The notes under the pieces: generated by a model
What the model was told of the DNA's origin: nothing
Database searches by the model: none
What the model saw: only the letters and a program-made list of their open reading frames with translations
Program-made: the position numbers and the translations under genes
Part shown: positions 27,139 through 35,530 of the stretch, in pieces
How positions within the stretch are numbered: position 1 is the first letter of the stretch
How the letters are laid out: each line of letters begins with the position of its first letter
Origin: Phycisphaeraceae bacterium
Lineage (GTDB): Bacteria; Planctomycetota; Phycisphaerae; Phycisphaerales; UBA1924
Direction of reading: 5' to 3'
Assembly: GCA_019636615.1 (NCBI GenBank)
Contig: JAHBXF010000001.1
Span: 1,488,001-1,552,000, forward strand
Length of the DNA stretch: 64,000 nucleotides

Positions 27139-27771
27139 ATGGCACGGCTTTACTATGGATGTGTGAAGCAGCCACGCCGCAAGCGACTGATCCGAACCGC
27201 GGCCTTTGGCAAGGTGCGTTTTCTCACGTTCTCTTGCGAGCGTCGCTTGCCGCTTCTGTCAAATCCGCTGATTGCTCATCTCTTCGTCAAACAGTTGCAT
27301 CGTGCTCGTGAGCGCTGGGGTATACAACTCTTTGCCTGGGTCGTCATGCCCGAGCATGTTCACCTTCTTTTGAGCCCGACCGGGCCCCCGAATGATGCTC
27401 GTGCCGATCTGACAGTCAGGGTGCTTTGGTTCATCAAGAAGTCGGTGGCCCAGCGCGTCATTGCTCGTTGGAAAGAGATCGATGCGCGGATACTCGCCGA
27501 CATCTCACAGCACGCCGCGGGCAGGCCTCGCTTTGGGCAGAAAGGCGGGGGCTTTGATCGGTGCGTGCGAGACACAGACGAGTTGATGCACGAGATTCGA
27601 TACATCCATCACAACCCGGTCGAACGCGGCCTGTGCCAATCTCCGACCGACTGGGAGTTCTCGAGCGCGAGGTGGTGGGCTCGTAGTTCGGGCGAACCGG
27701 GGCATGACCCGTTGATCGAGTGCGATGCGCCTCCGGGCAATGGGTGGGAATCCTGGAAAGGGTGGAGGTGA
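27139..27771 (+). CDS. REP-associated tyrosine transposase (RAYT), possibly inactive
   Basis: 210 residues. A single-domain Y1 HUH transposase of the RAYT type. The HUH pair is His73/His75 in WVVMPEHVHLLL, and YIHHNPVERGL with the following PTDWEFSSARWW is the RAYT C-terminal signature. RAYTs nick single-stranded REP hairpins and are thought to spread them; this gene is flanked by two inverted REPs (27056-27124 and 27801-27870), a REPtron. In the segment where relatives I recall read GGGYDR, with the presumed nucleophilic tyrosine, this protein reads GGGFDR (Phe139). If the alignment is right it cannot form the 5'-phosphotyrosine link. No Shine-Dalgarno motif is obvious at the ATG. Confidence 0.85.
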   Translation: MARLYYGCVKQPRRKRLIRTAAFGKVRFLTFSCERRLPLLSNPLIAHLFVKQLHRARERWGIQLFAWVVMPEHVHLLLSPTGPPNDARADLTVRVLWFIKKSVAQRVIARWKEIDARILADISQHAAGRPRFGQKGGGFDRCVRDTDELMHEIRYIHHNPVERGLCQSPTDWEFSSARWWARSSGEPGHDPLIECDAPPGNGWESWKGWR

Positions 27772-27800
27772 GCGGTGGTGCGGTTGCGAGGTGTCAGGGC

Positions 27801-27870
27801 ACCGATCGCCGGAGGAACCGGCGATGCGGTGGCACGAGTTTTCACCCTCAAGCCATCAATATCACCCGCC
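27801..27870 (+). repeat. REP element copy c (plus orientation)
   Basis: An intact 70-bp unit: ACCGATCGCCGG, loop AGGAA, CCGGCGAT, then GC and GGTGGCACGAG, ending ATCACCCGCC. It serves as the reference for the empty site of the IS1111-type insertion at 23211-24611. It starts 29 bp after the RAYT stop. Confidence 0.85.
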
Positions 27871-27921
27871 TGATGCTGTAGCCCATCTCCGCGGCTCAAA
27901 CGCCGCGGCCCCATTCTCCCC

Positions 27922-28749
27922 CTACTCCGCCAACTGCTTCAACTCGTCCCGCAGGATCGCCGCGAGTTCGTAGTTCTCCTGCTCCAGGGCCTCGGCCAGC
28001 CGGCGCTTGAGTTCTGACCGCTGCGAGATGGGCAACTGCGGCGAGAGTTCCTCGCGCATCTGCTTGAGCAACTGGGCCTCGCCCGAGGTCTCGAAGAGTT
28101 TGGGGTCTCCCAGCGCGCGGTAGAGCCGCTTGATCTCTTCCAGCCCATCATCCAGCACCAGCGCGGCCGCCTTGGGCTCGCCAGACTTGATCATCTGAAA
28201 CGCCAGCGCCCGCGTCTTGAGCGCGGTAATGTATGGCCGATATTGTTCGAGAACTGTTCGGTCTTCCTCGCGTTCCGCGTGCGTCTTGCAGAGTTCCATG
28301 ATCCTCAGGTTGTGCGAGGCATCCCGCGCGACCCGGTCAAAGTCTTCCATCGCCATCAGCGCGATGCACCGTTGGTTCACCTGGGCGAGTTCTTCCCGCA
28401 GTGCGCGGCAGTCCGCCGCGGAGAGCGAATATGGGCGGTCTGGCGAACCTTCGGCCCCTGATTCGCCTCCATCTTCGCCATCTCCCCCAGATTCCGCATC
28501 TTCACCCCCAGCCATCGGGTGGTCTGAGGGGTCTTGCAGTTCGCGGGCGTTTTCGAAGTAGTCGAGCAGGGTGGCAAACCCCATGGGGCGTTCGCCGTCG
28601 GGGCGGTTGTCGAGGCACATCTGCAGGATTCCCAGGTCAAGGCGGACCTGAATTCGCGGGTTTCCATCGTCGCCGTCGATGAGCCGCGCGGTGATCTGGC
28701 CGGGCTGAAAGGGCCATTGAGCAAGAATTTGGGAGAGGTCTCGTTTCAT
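27922..28749 (-). CDS. UVR-motif (UvrB/UvrC-type) protein of planctomycete type
   Basis: 275 residues. It opens MKRDLSQILAQWPFQPGQ and continues with IQVRLDLGILQM, a pattern I know from planctomycete proteins of unknown role. The middle has an acidic low-complexity loop (GGEDAESGGDGEDGGESG). The C-terminus LKRRLAEALEQENYELAAIL followed by RDELKQL is a UVR motif, the short coiled helix pair by which UvrB and UvrC interact. It may bind UvrB/ClpC-like partners. The ATG at 28749 is chosen by homology; an ATG at 28782 would add 11 residues. It is divergent from the sigma factor gene. Confidence 0.75.
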   Translation of the reverse strand: MKRDLSQILAQWPFQPGQITARLIDGDDGNPRIQVRLDLGILQMCLDNRPDGERPMGFATLLDYFENARELQDPSDHPMAGGEDAESGGDGEDGGESGAEGSPDRPYSLSAADCRALREELAQVNQRCIALMAMEDFDRVARDASHNLRIMELCKTHAEREEDRTVLEQYRPYITALKTRALAFQMIKSGEPKAAALVLDDGLEEIKRLYRALGDPKLFETSGEAQLLKQMREELSPQLPISQRSELKRRLAEALEQENYELAAILRDELKQLAE

Positions 28750-28808
28750 GCGTGAGGAGGGATGAGAGGGCGCAACCGACATCTTTTCAACACTTTCTGA
28801 ACTTTCTC

Positions 28809-28839
28809 TTGACAACCCCCCCCGGTCTATCTGTACCTT
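28809..28839 (+). promoter_or_regulatory. Weak promoter candidate for the sigma factor gene
   Basis: A perfect TTGACA at 28809-28814, with a poor -10 candidate TACCTT at 28834-28839 (19-bp spacer). A second possible -10, TATGCT, lies at 28894-28899. The assignment is tentative. Confidence 0.3.
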
Positions 28840-28854
28840 GTGGGAGATTTTTTC

Positions 28855-28880
28855 CGGAATTCCCTTGCGTTTCGGAATTC
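28855..28880 (+). promoter_or_regulatory. CGGAATTC direct repeat, possible operator
   Basis: CGGAATTC at 28855-28862 and again at 28873-28880, start to start 18 bp. They lie between the two promoter candidates in the divergent region of the sigma factor gene. A partial inverted copy (GGATTCCG) is near 28914. This could be a regulator-binding site; nothing else supports it. Confidence 0.3.
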
Positions 28881-29031
28881 TTGTGGCAGGTTGTATGCTG
28901 GAGGGATTCCGTAGAGGGGCAGAGTCAAGCCCTGAAATCCCCAAGTCGATGAAACCCCGTGGGGGGAAGAGACGGATATCTGGACGCTGCCCGGGCATGT
29001 CGCCCAAACTGCGTCCGGTAACAGGACGAGG

Positions 29032-30024
29032 GTGCACGGCGGTTCTCGCCGGGAAAGTGGGTTTTCAGTGAGCCAAGCCCGCGAAGAGACAAAGACGACG
29101 GTGTGGCAAGGGAGCAAGGGCGTGCAGAGTGACCTGCATCTGTACATGCGGGAGATCCACCGGTTCACTCTCCTCACCGCAGAGGAAGAGCGCGAACTCG
29201 GCTGGGCCATCATCAACGACAACTGCCCGCAGGCCCGCGAGCGGATGATCCGCTCGAACCTTCGCCTGGTCGTTGCCATCGCCAAGAACTACATGAACCG
29301 CGGCCTCTCACTCTCCGATCTCATCGAAGAGGGGAACATCGGCCTGATGCGTGCCGTGGACGGGTTCGACCCCGCCCAGGGCGCCCGGTTCAGCACCTAC
29401 GGCTCGTGGTGGATCAAGCAGGCCATCAAGCGGGCCCTGATCAACGCCGGCCAGCCTGTGCACATCCCCGCGTACATGGTTGAACTGGTTTCCAAGTGGA
29501 AACTCGCCTACCGGCGTCTTGAGGCGGCCAACAACCGCCCGCCCACCATGGCCGAACTCGCCGGCGAGATGGATCTTCCCCTGAAGAAGATCCGCATGAT
29601 CCGGCGGGCCGTGCGTGCCCTGCAGTCGGGTGCCGCGGGCGGCGAAAACACCAAAGACCTCATGTCGATGGGCGACATGATCGCCGACAGCCGCGTGGGC
29701 ACCCCCGACGAGCGTTCCCTGCGCGACGAAGAACTCAAGACTCTGCGCCGCATGCTCGAATCCATCGACGACCGCCAGGCCAAGATCCTGCGCATGCGCT
29801 TCGGCATGGACGGCTGCGAGCCCCTCACCCTCAAGCAGATCGCCGACGAACTGGGCCTCAGCCGCGAGCGCGTGCGCCAGTTGGCCGACGAAGCCCTCAC
29901 CCGCCTCAACGAGCGCATGGGCGGCAACGGCGCTGTCGCCACACGTCACGATGACGAGGACGAAGCCATCGCCGCCAACGAACTGGCCCACGGCTCAGAC
30001 CTCGACCCCGCCGCCCGCTGGTAA
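29032..30024 (+). CDS. RNA polymerase sigma factor, RpoD/SigA-like (sigma-70)
   Basis: 330 residues. Regions 1.2 to 4 are present: SDLHLYMREIHRFTLLTAEE (1.2), NLRLVVAIAKNYMNRGLSLS followed by DLIEEGNIGLMRAVDGFDP (2.1-2.2), FSTYGSWWIKQAIKRALINA (2.3-2.4), the region 3 PPTMAELAGEM, and LTLKQIADELGLSRERVRQL (4.2 helix-turn-helix). Region 1.1 and the non-conserved region of the large RpoD are missing, as in short planctomycete housekeeping-type or group 2 sigmas. The tail is acidic. The GTG at 29032 has an AGGA just upstream; a GTG at 29068 is an alternative. Whether it is the primary sigma cannot be told from this window. Confidence 0.85.
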   Translation: MHGGSRRESGFSVSQAREETKTTVWQGSKGVQSDLHLYMREIHRFTLLTAEEERELGWAIINDNCPQARERMIRSNLRLVVAIAKNYMNRGLSLSDLIEEGNIGLMRAVDGFDPAQGARFSTYGSWWIKQAIKRALINAGQPVHIPAYMVELVSKWKLAYRRLEAANNRPPTMAELAGEMDLPLKKIRMIRRAVRALQSGAAGGENTKDLMSMGDMIADSRVGTPDERSLRDEELKTLRRMLESIDDRQAKILRMRFGMDGCEPLTLKQIADELGLSRERVRQLADEALTRLNERMGGNGAVATRHDDEDEAIAANELAHGSDLDPAARW

Positions 30025-30085
30025 TCCCCACTGCCTTCGGGCCGCCGGGCACACCCCTCGCCGGTGCAACTTCACAACGATCCAC

Positions 30086-30117
30086 CGCCGCGCTCCGCTG
30101 GGCGCGGCGTTTTCTTT
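30086..30117 (+). terminator. Rho-independent terminator of the sigma factor gene
   Basis: CGCCGCGC (30086-30093) pairs perfectly with GCGCGGCG (30102-30109) around an 8-nt loop and is followed by TTTTCTTT. It lies 62 bp after the stop codon. Confidence 0.78.
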
Positions 30118-30263
30118 GGCCTCTCCCCGGCCGCCCCGCGTGGGAGACTCCGGCGCGCCCCCCAGCGCCGGGCCCGGCGGCGTGCCCGCCATGTGTGAAG
30201 CCGCGCGAGATTCCGCGCGTTCCGGCGCGCGGTTCGCCGGTGCTTTCGGCTACCATCGGCGGC

Positions 30264-31910
30264 ATGCCAGTTCAAACGCAACCATCCGTGCCCACTCTTC
30301 AAGGCCCGCGCGCCGCCATCACCACCCGTGACCGCGCGCGCCGGCGATCTTTCCGCGTGCCCGCCTGGTGCGTGACGCTGAGCGCTGTGGCCCTCACCCT
30401 CGGCGCCACGCTCAGTGCGCGGGCAGACGACTTCATCAACCGGGCCAACGCCCAGTATGCGCAGATCGCGCAAGACCGCCGCAGCGACACCGTGATGCTG
30501 CCGGTGCTGGCCGGGATGGCGCGCCCGCCCGAGTCTGTGGCGCGGGCCGATGACGCGATGCTCCTTCCCGCCGGGGCGCAGGGCTGGGCCGAGGCGTTGG
30601 CCTGGGCGCAGGCCCCCGAGCAGCGTGCCGCGCTTGAGGTGCTGGCGCAGTGCACCGGCGAGCGTGACTGGCGGCGAGCCTTCGCCTTTGGCCAGCCGTA
30701 CGGCATCAACGGGGTTCCGGTGAGCCTGATCCAGGCCAAACTCTTCACCGACCTGGGCGACCCGCCGACGCTGGCGGGGGCGAAACTGCACTACATGAAG
30801 GCGCTCGACACGCTCTGGTGCCTTGTGAACGTTGAAGCCACGCGCCTGACGGCGGAGGGCAAAGCCTCTGAGGCGGTAGACCTGCTCATCAACTGGGTTT
30901 ACTTCGGCCGGCAGATGGCCGACCGCCAGATGTTCACCGAGGCCGCCTGGGGCCTGAACATGATGATCGCCGGCTACGAACGCCTGCGCGACGTGATCTA
31001 CACCGACTCACGCACGGGCGCCAAACTCAACGCGGGCCGGCTGCGCGAACAGATCTCGCGGCTGTCAGAATCAGGCACGTTCCTCGATCTCTCCCGCATG
31101 CGCTTCCCCACCGGCAACCGCATCGCGGCCGAGCAACTCATCGCGCGATTTTACGGGCGAGGGGATCAGGTAGACCAGCGTGCCTTCGCCGTGTCGATGG
31201 CGCGTCTGCGCAGCAGCGAGCGTCCGTTGCGGCTCTTCTCCGAGTCGGGCCATTGGCGCATGGTGGCCGGCACCCAGGGGAGCGGGGCCGAGGCCTCGCA
31301 GATCGTCTCGGGCATTTTCGACGACTGGAACAGGCGCTGGAACATCGCATCGCGCTTTGATCCCAGCCTTCTGGTGCTCACCTCCTACAGCCGCTTCGAC
31401 GGCGACCGTTTCGCCGCGGTCTCGGCGGCGGTGCCGGACATGACCCAACTGCTCGACCTTCGCGAACTGGCCGGGCTCGAGGCCGTCGGCAGCCGCGCCT
31501 CGATGGGCCTCATGGGCCACTTCTACATCACGCGCAACTACGCCCCGCAGATCAGCGCGATCCGCCCGGCCTGGGTGCCCGAGATCGAGTCTGACCCCTT
31601 CAACCCCACCAACCGCAACCGCGGCGGCAAACCCCCGCTCGAATATTTCGTGCCCATCCGCGACACCGAGGCCATCGACGGCGCGGGCAACCCGCACGAA
31701 CTCCAGGTCTTTGTCAACGGCGCCAACTTCCGCGTGGCCCTCAAGGAAGACGTGTTCGTTCTCTACTCGTGGGGCTCAGACCACGCCAAGAACAACGCCC
31801 GCCGCGTGCAGAACGTCTCGGCGCGCGTCGAAGGCGCCGACTACCTGATCTGGCCCCCGCGGCTCTCCCTCTACCGGCAATACCGCCTCGACCTGGGCGA
31901 ACTCAAGTAA
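30264..31910 (+). CDS. Secreted protein of unknown function
   Basis: 548 residues from the ATG at 30264 (an upstream in-frame start would add 23 unrelated residues). An arginine-rich n-region is followed by a hydrophobic signal segment, CVTLSAVALTLGATLSA, with cleavage near ARADD. The mature protein is mostly alpha-helical with many Leu, Ala and Arg, and contains WVYFGRQMADRQMFTEAAWG and, near the end, FVNGANFRVALKEDVFVLYS. I recognise no family; it looks like a conserved Phycisphaerae hypothetical. It is flanked by the sigma factor terminator upstream and trxB 60 bp downstream, and could be co-transcribed with trxB. Confidence 0.65.
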   Translation: MPVQTQPSVPTLQGPRAAITTRDRARRRSFRVPAWCVTLSAVALTLGATLSARADDFINRANAQYAQIAQDRRSDTVMLPVLAGMARPPESVARADDAMLLPAGAQGWAEALAWAQAPEQRAALEVLAQCTGERDWRRAFAFGQPYGINGVPVSLIQAKLFTDLGDPPTLAGAKLHYMKALDTLWCLVNVEATRLTAEGKASEAVDLLINWVYFGRQMADRQMFTEAAWGLNMMIAGYERLRDVIYTDSRTGAKLNAGRLREQISRLSESGTFLDLSRMRFPTGNRIAAEQLIARFYGRGDQVDQRAFAVSMARLRSSERPLRLFSESGHWRMVAGTQGSGAEASQIVSGIFDDWNRRWNIASRFDPSLLVLTSYSRFDGDRFAAVSAAVPDMTQLLDLRELAGLEAVGSRASMGLMGHFYITRNYAPQISAIRPAWVPEIESDPFNPTNRNRGGKPPLEYFVPIRDTEAIDGAGNPHELQVFVNGANFRVALKEDVFVLYSWGSDHAKNNARRVQNVSARVEGADYLIWPPRLSLYRQYRLDLGELK

Positions 31911-31970
31911 CCCATCACCGCATGGCGGGCGGGGCACCCCACCCACGCGCCAGAGAGAAACGACTCACCC

Positions 31971-32948
31971 ATGGCAGACACAGGCGTAGAGAAAGTGGTG
32001 ATCATCGGTTCGGGCCCCGCGGGCTGGACGGCCGCCGTCTACGCCGCGCGGGCGCAACTCGCGCCGGTGGTTTATACCGGTGTTCCCAAGAGCGATCCCG
32101 GGCCGGTGCTGCCGGGCGGGCAGTTGATGCTCACGACCGAGGTAGAAAACTACCCCGGCTTCCCGGAAGGGGTCGAGGGGCCACACCTCATGGACCTCTT
32201 CCGCAAGCAGGCCGAGCGCTTCGGCACGCGGATCATCGAGGAAGATGTCAACCGCTGCGACTTTTCGCAGCGTCCCTTCGTGCTGCACACCGACGGCGGC
32301 CGGGTCCGCGCCCACAGCGTGATCATCGCCACCGGGGCCACGGCCAACTGGATCGGCCTGGACAACGAGATGCGTCTGGCCCGCACCGGCGGGGGTGTCT
32401 CGGCGTGCGCGGTGTGCGACGGCGCGCTCCCCGCCTTCCGCAACAAGCCCCTGGCGGTGGTGGGGGGCGGCGATACGGCGATGGAAGAGGCTACCTACCT
32501 CACCAAGTTCGCCAGCACGGTGTATGTCATCCACCGGCGAGATTCCCTGCGCGCCAGCAAGATCATGCAGCAGCGGTTCCTCTCGCGCCCCAACGCCCAG
32601 GTGCTCTGGAACAAGGTCGTGGTGGATGTGCTGGGCCAGGACAAAATCGAGGGCGTGCTGCTGGAAGACACCGTCACCGGCGAGCGTGCCCCGCTGAGTG
32701 TCGGCGGGCTCTTTATCGCCATCGGCCACACCCCCGCGACGCGCTTCCTCAAAGAGAGCGGCCTTGAGTTCAACGACAAGGGCTACATCGCGCTCCACGG
32801 CCGGCACAGCGCCACCAACATCCCGGGCGTCTTCGCCGCCGGCGACGTAGCCGACGCCGAATACCGCCAGGCCGTGACCGCCGCGGGCATGGGCTGCCAG
32901 GCCGCGCTGGACGCCGAGCGCTGGCTCGCGGCCCAGGGCATCGACTAA
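31971..32948 (+). CDS. trxB: Thioredoxin-disulfide reductase
   Basis: 325 residues. It reduces thioredoxin with NADPH through FAD and a redox-active disulfide in the cytoplasm. FAD site [20 protein letters not shown] near the N-terminus, the redox motif CAVCDG (Cys146/Cys149; CATC in most homologues), the NADPH site [12 protein letters not shown], and the C-terminal FAD motif [10 protein letters not shown]. Length is normal. Thioredoxin itself is not adjacent. Confidence 0.93.
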   Translation: MADTGVEKVVIIGSGPAGWTAAVYAARAQLAPVVYTGVPKSDPGPVLPGGQLMLTTEVENYPGFPEGVEGPHLMDLFRKQAERFGTRIIEEDVNRCDFSQRPFVLHTDGGRVRAHSVIIATGATANWIGLDNEMRLARTGGGVSACAVCDGALPAFRNKPLAVVGGGDTAMEEATYLTKFASTVYVIHRRDSLRASKIMQQRFLSRPNAQVLWNKVVVDVLGQDKIEGVLLEDTVTGERAPLSVGGLFIAIGHTPATRFLKESGLEFNDKGYIALHGRHSATNIPGVFAAGDVADAEYRQAVTAAGMGCQAALDAERWLAAQGID

Positions 32949-32958
32949 ACCCCGCGAT

Positions 32959-32994
32959 CCTGCCCTCGGGCGCGCCCACCTGCCCTCGGGCGCG
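32959..32994 (+). repeat. Two 16-bp direct repeats, 20-bp period
   Basis: CCTGCCCTCGGGCGCG at 32959-32974 and 32979-32994, each containing the palindrome GCCCTCGGGC, just after trxB. This may be a weak transcript-end structure; there is no T run. Confidence 0.5.
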
Positions 32995-33166
32995 GCGGCG
33001 TCTTGGTCGTTCCATTTCTCCCCCCGGCACGGCGGCGGTCGTGCCGCGCCCCCCAGCCGCCCAGCGCGCCCCACGCCGCCAATCTCTCGAGCCCGAGGCT
33101 TGCGCGCCCCGCGGGCCGTACGTACGCTCTTGTCCCGCACTCAATAGAGAGGTACCGCACACGACC

Positions 33167-35368
33167 ATGCCCACCATCACCCTCCCGGACGGCTCAACCA
33201 AAGTCTTCGACGCCCCCGTCACCGCCTACGACGTGGCCATGGCCATCGGGCCGCGCCTGGCGCAGGCCGCGCTGGGGTGCAAGATCAACGGTGAACTGCG
33301 CGACCTGTCGACGCTGATCGAAGCGGATTGCACGCTGGCCGTGGTGACGGATAAAACACGCGACAAGCAGCCCGACCCGGACGGGCTCTTTCTCATCCGC
33401 CACTCCGCGGCACACGTCATGGCCGAGGCCATCCAGGATGTTCTGGGCAAAGACATCCTGCTCGCCTACGGCCCGCCCACCGACACGGGCTTTTTCTACG
33501 ACATGTTCGTGCCCGAGGGCAAGAAGATCAGCAGCGACCACTTCGATGCGATCAACCGGCGCATCGCGGAGATCATCAAGGAGGACCGGAAGTTCACGCG
33601 GTATGAAGTCGGTTCCTCCGACGCGATGCCCAAACTCAAGGCCGAGGGGAACAAATATAAAATCGACAACGCCGAGCGGGCTATGGGTCTGCCCTCGTCG
33701 GTGTACCACGGCGCGAAGAGCGCACCGGCCGATGCCGCGCCGACGCGAGCCGCCTCGCTCTCGTTCTACGCCACCGGCGAACCGGGCAAGAACTGGGAAG
33801 ACCTCTGCCGCGGGCCGCACGCGCCCAGCACGGGGCGCATCGGCGTGGCGGTGGTCACCTCGCTGGCCTCGGCCTATTGGCACGGCGATGAAAACTCCGA
33901 CAGGCTCATCCGTGTGTACGGCACGGCCTTCTTCACGCAGGCCGAACTCGACCAGTACATCAAGCAACGAGAAGAAGCCGCCAAGCGTGACCACCGCGTC
34001 ATCGGCAAGGCCCTGCGCCTCTTCCATATCGATGAAACCGTCGGGCAGGGGCTCATTCTCTGGACGCCCAACGGCTCGATCGTTCGCAAAGAACTCCAGA
34101 CCTTCATCGCCGCCGAACTGAAGAAGCAGGGCTACACCGAGGTCTTCACGCCTCACATCGGCGGGCTTGATCTCTACAAAACCTCGGGGCACTTCCCGTA
34201 CTACAAAGACGCGCAGTTTCCGCCGATTGTCGAACGCGACGCGCTCGAAGCCAACGCGGGCTGCTCCTGCGCTGAACTGATGAACCGCGTCGAGAAAGTC
34301 TCGCCCCGGCTGGCCGCGGGCATTAACGAGCGCACCGGCGCCCAGACCATCACCTCCGACCGCGTCGAGCAGGATGAATCCAAACTCGTTCAGGGCTTCA
34401 TGCTCAAGCCCATGAACTGCCCGCACCACGCCAAGATCTTCGCCAGCGCGCCGCACAGTTACCGCGACATGCCTGTGCGCCTCGCCGAGTTCGGCACCGT
34501 CTACCGCTGGGAGCAATCGGGCGAACTCAACGGCATGACCCGCGTGCGCGGCTTCACGCAGGACGATGCCCACCTCTTCTGCACCGAAGACCAGGTGCCC
34601 GCCGAGATTCAGGGCTGCCTCTCGCTGGTCAAAGTCATCTTCGCCACACTGGGCATGAAGGACTACCGCGTTCGCGTGGGTCTGCGCGACAAGGACAGCA
34701 GCAAGTTCACAGGCTCGCCCGAATCCTGGGACAAGGCCGAAGCCGCCTGCGTCGCTGCCGCCAAGTCCCTTGGTGTGTCCTTCAGCCAGGAGCCCGGCGA
34801 GGCCGCGTTCTATGGCCCCAAGATCGACTTTGTCGTGAAGGATGTCATCGGCCGCGAGTGGCAACTGGGCACTGTTCAGGTCGATTACCAGATGGCCAAC
34901 CGGTTCGACCTATCGTATATCGGCCCGGACAACAAACCCCACCGCCCCGTTGTTATCCACCGCGCACCCTTCGGCAGCATGGAGCGTTTCTGCGGTGTGC
35001 TCATCGAGCACTTCGCGGGCGCATTCCCCGCGTGGCTCAGCCCCCAGCAGGTGCGCGTGCTGCCCATCAGCGAGAAGAGCAACGACTACGCGCAAGCCGT
35101 GCTCGACACACTCAAGGCCGCGGGCGTGCGGGCCGGGCTGGACCTTGGCGCAGACCGCATCCAGGGCAAGGTCAAGGTCGCGGCGGACGAGAAAGTCCCC
35201 TACATGCTCATCGTCGGCCCGCGAGACGCCGAGTCACGAACTGTCAGCGTGCGCCGCCGGGGCACCGAGAAAGACCTGGGCGCCATGCCTCTGGACGCCT
35301 TCGTCAGCGCCCTCAAGGCCGAGATCGCTGCCCGGCGCTCGGATCTCGGCGTGCAGCCCGGGGCCTGA
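33167..35368 (+). CDS. thrS: Threonyl-tRNA synthetase
   Basis: 733 residues from the ATG at 33167. It charges tRNA-Thr in the cytoplasm. Domains in order: TGS (ITLPDGSTKVFDAPVT), the second N-terminal editing domain with HSAAHVMAEA, the class II catalytic core (KTSGHFPYYKDAQF, LKPMNCPHHAKIF with the zinc-ligand Cys, RVRGFTQDDAHLF, IHRAPFGSMERF), and an anticodon-binding domain at the end. Between YYKDAQF and LKPMNC there is an insert of about 60 residues (including ANAGCSCAELMNRVEKV and ERTGAQTITSDRVEQDE) missing in E. coli ThrRS (642 residues). I see no T-box leader. Upstream in-frame residues are non-homologous. Confidence 0.94.
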   Translation: MPTITLPDGSTKVFDAPVTAYDVAMAIGPRLAQAALGCKINGELRDLSTLIEADCTLAVVTDKTRDKQPDPDGLFLIRHSAAHVMAEAIQDVLGKDILLAYGPPTDTGFFYDMFVPEGKKISSDHFDAINRRIAEIIKEDRKFTRYEVGSSDAMPKLKAEGNKYKIDNAERAMGLPSSVYHGAKSAPADAAPTRAASLSFYATGEPGKNWEDLCRGPHAPSTGRIGVAVVTSLASAYWHGDENSDRLIRVYGTAFFTQAELDQYIKQREEAAKRDHRVIGKALRLFHIDETVGQGLILWTPNGSIVRKELQTFIAAELKKQGYTEVFTPHIGGLDLYKTSGHFPYYKDAQFPPIVERDALEANAGCSCAELMNRVEKVSPRLAAGINERTGAQTITSDRVEQDESKLVQGFMLKPMNCPHHAKIFASAPHSYRDMPVRLAEFGTVYRWEQSGELNGMTRVRGFTQDDAHLFCTEDQVPAEIQGCLSLVKVIFATLGMKDYRVRVGLRDKDSSKFTGSPESWDKAEAACVAAAKSLGVSFSQEPGEAAFYGPKIDFVVKDVIGREWQLGTVQVDYQMANRFDLSYIGPDNKPHRPVVIHRAPFGSMERFCGVLIEHFAGAFPAWLSPQQVRVLPISEKSNDYAQAVLDTLKAAGVRAGLDLGADRIQGKVKVAADEKVPYMLIVGPRDAESRTVSVRRRGTEKDLGAMPLDAFVSALKAEIAARRSDLGVQPGA

Positions 35369-35530
35369 GGCGAGGCGGCGTGCCGGTGTGCCGCGGCGCA
35401 CACTCACAGGCACGCGACATCCCCGCACATCGCACTGGGCGCACTGCACGATCGCGCCGCGCTCATCACGTTGCGCGCCCAACGCATCGCGTCACCCCCC
35501 GCTGAGACGCACGTTCAAGCCTCACCCGCT

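Noticed and set aside
21418..27921. A known multi-gene phage-defence system in the accessory region
   Set aside because: Only one candidate effector-like gene (the GHKL ATPase) is present. No methylase, restriction nuclease, helicase, Cas, reverse transcriptase or TIR gene is seen.
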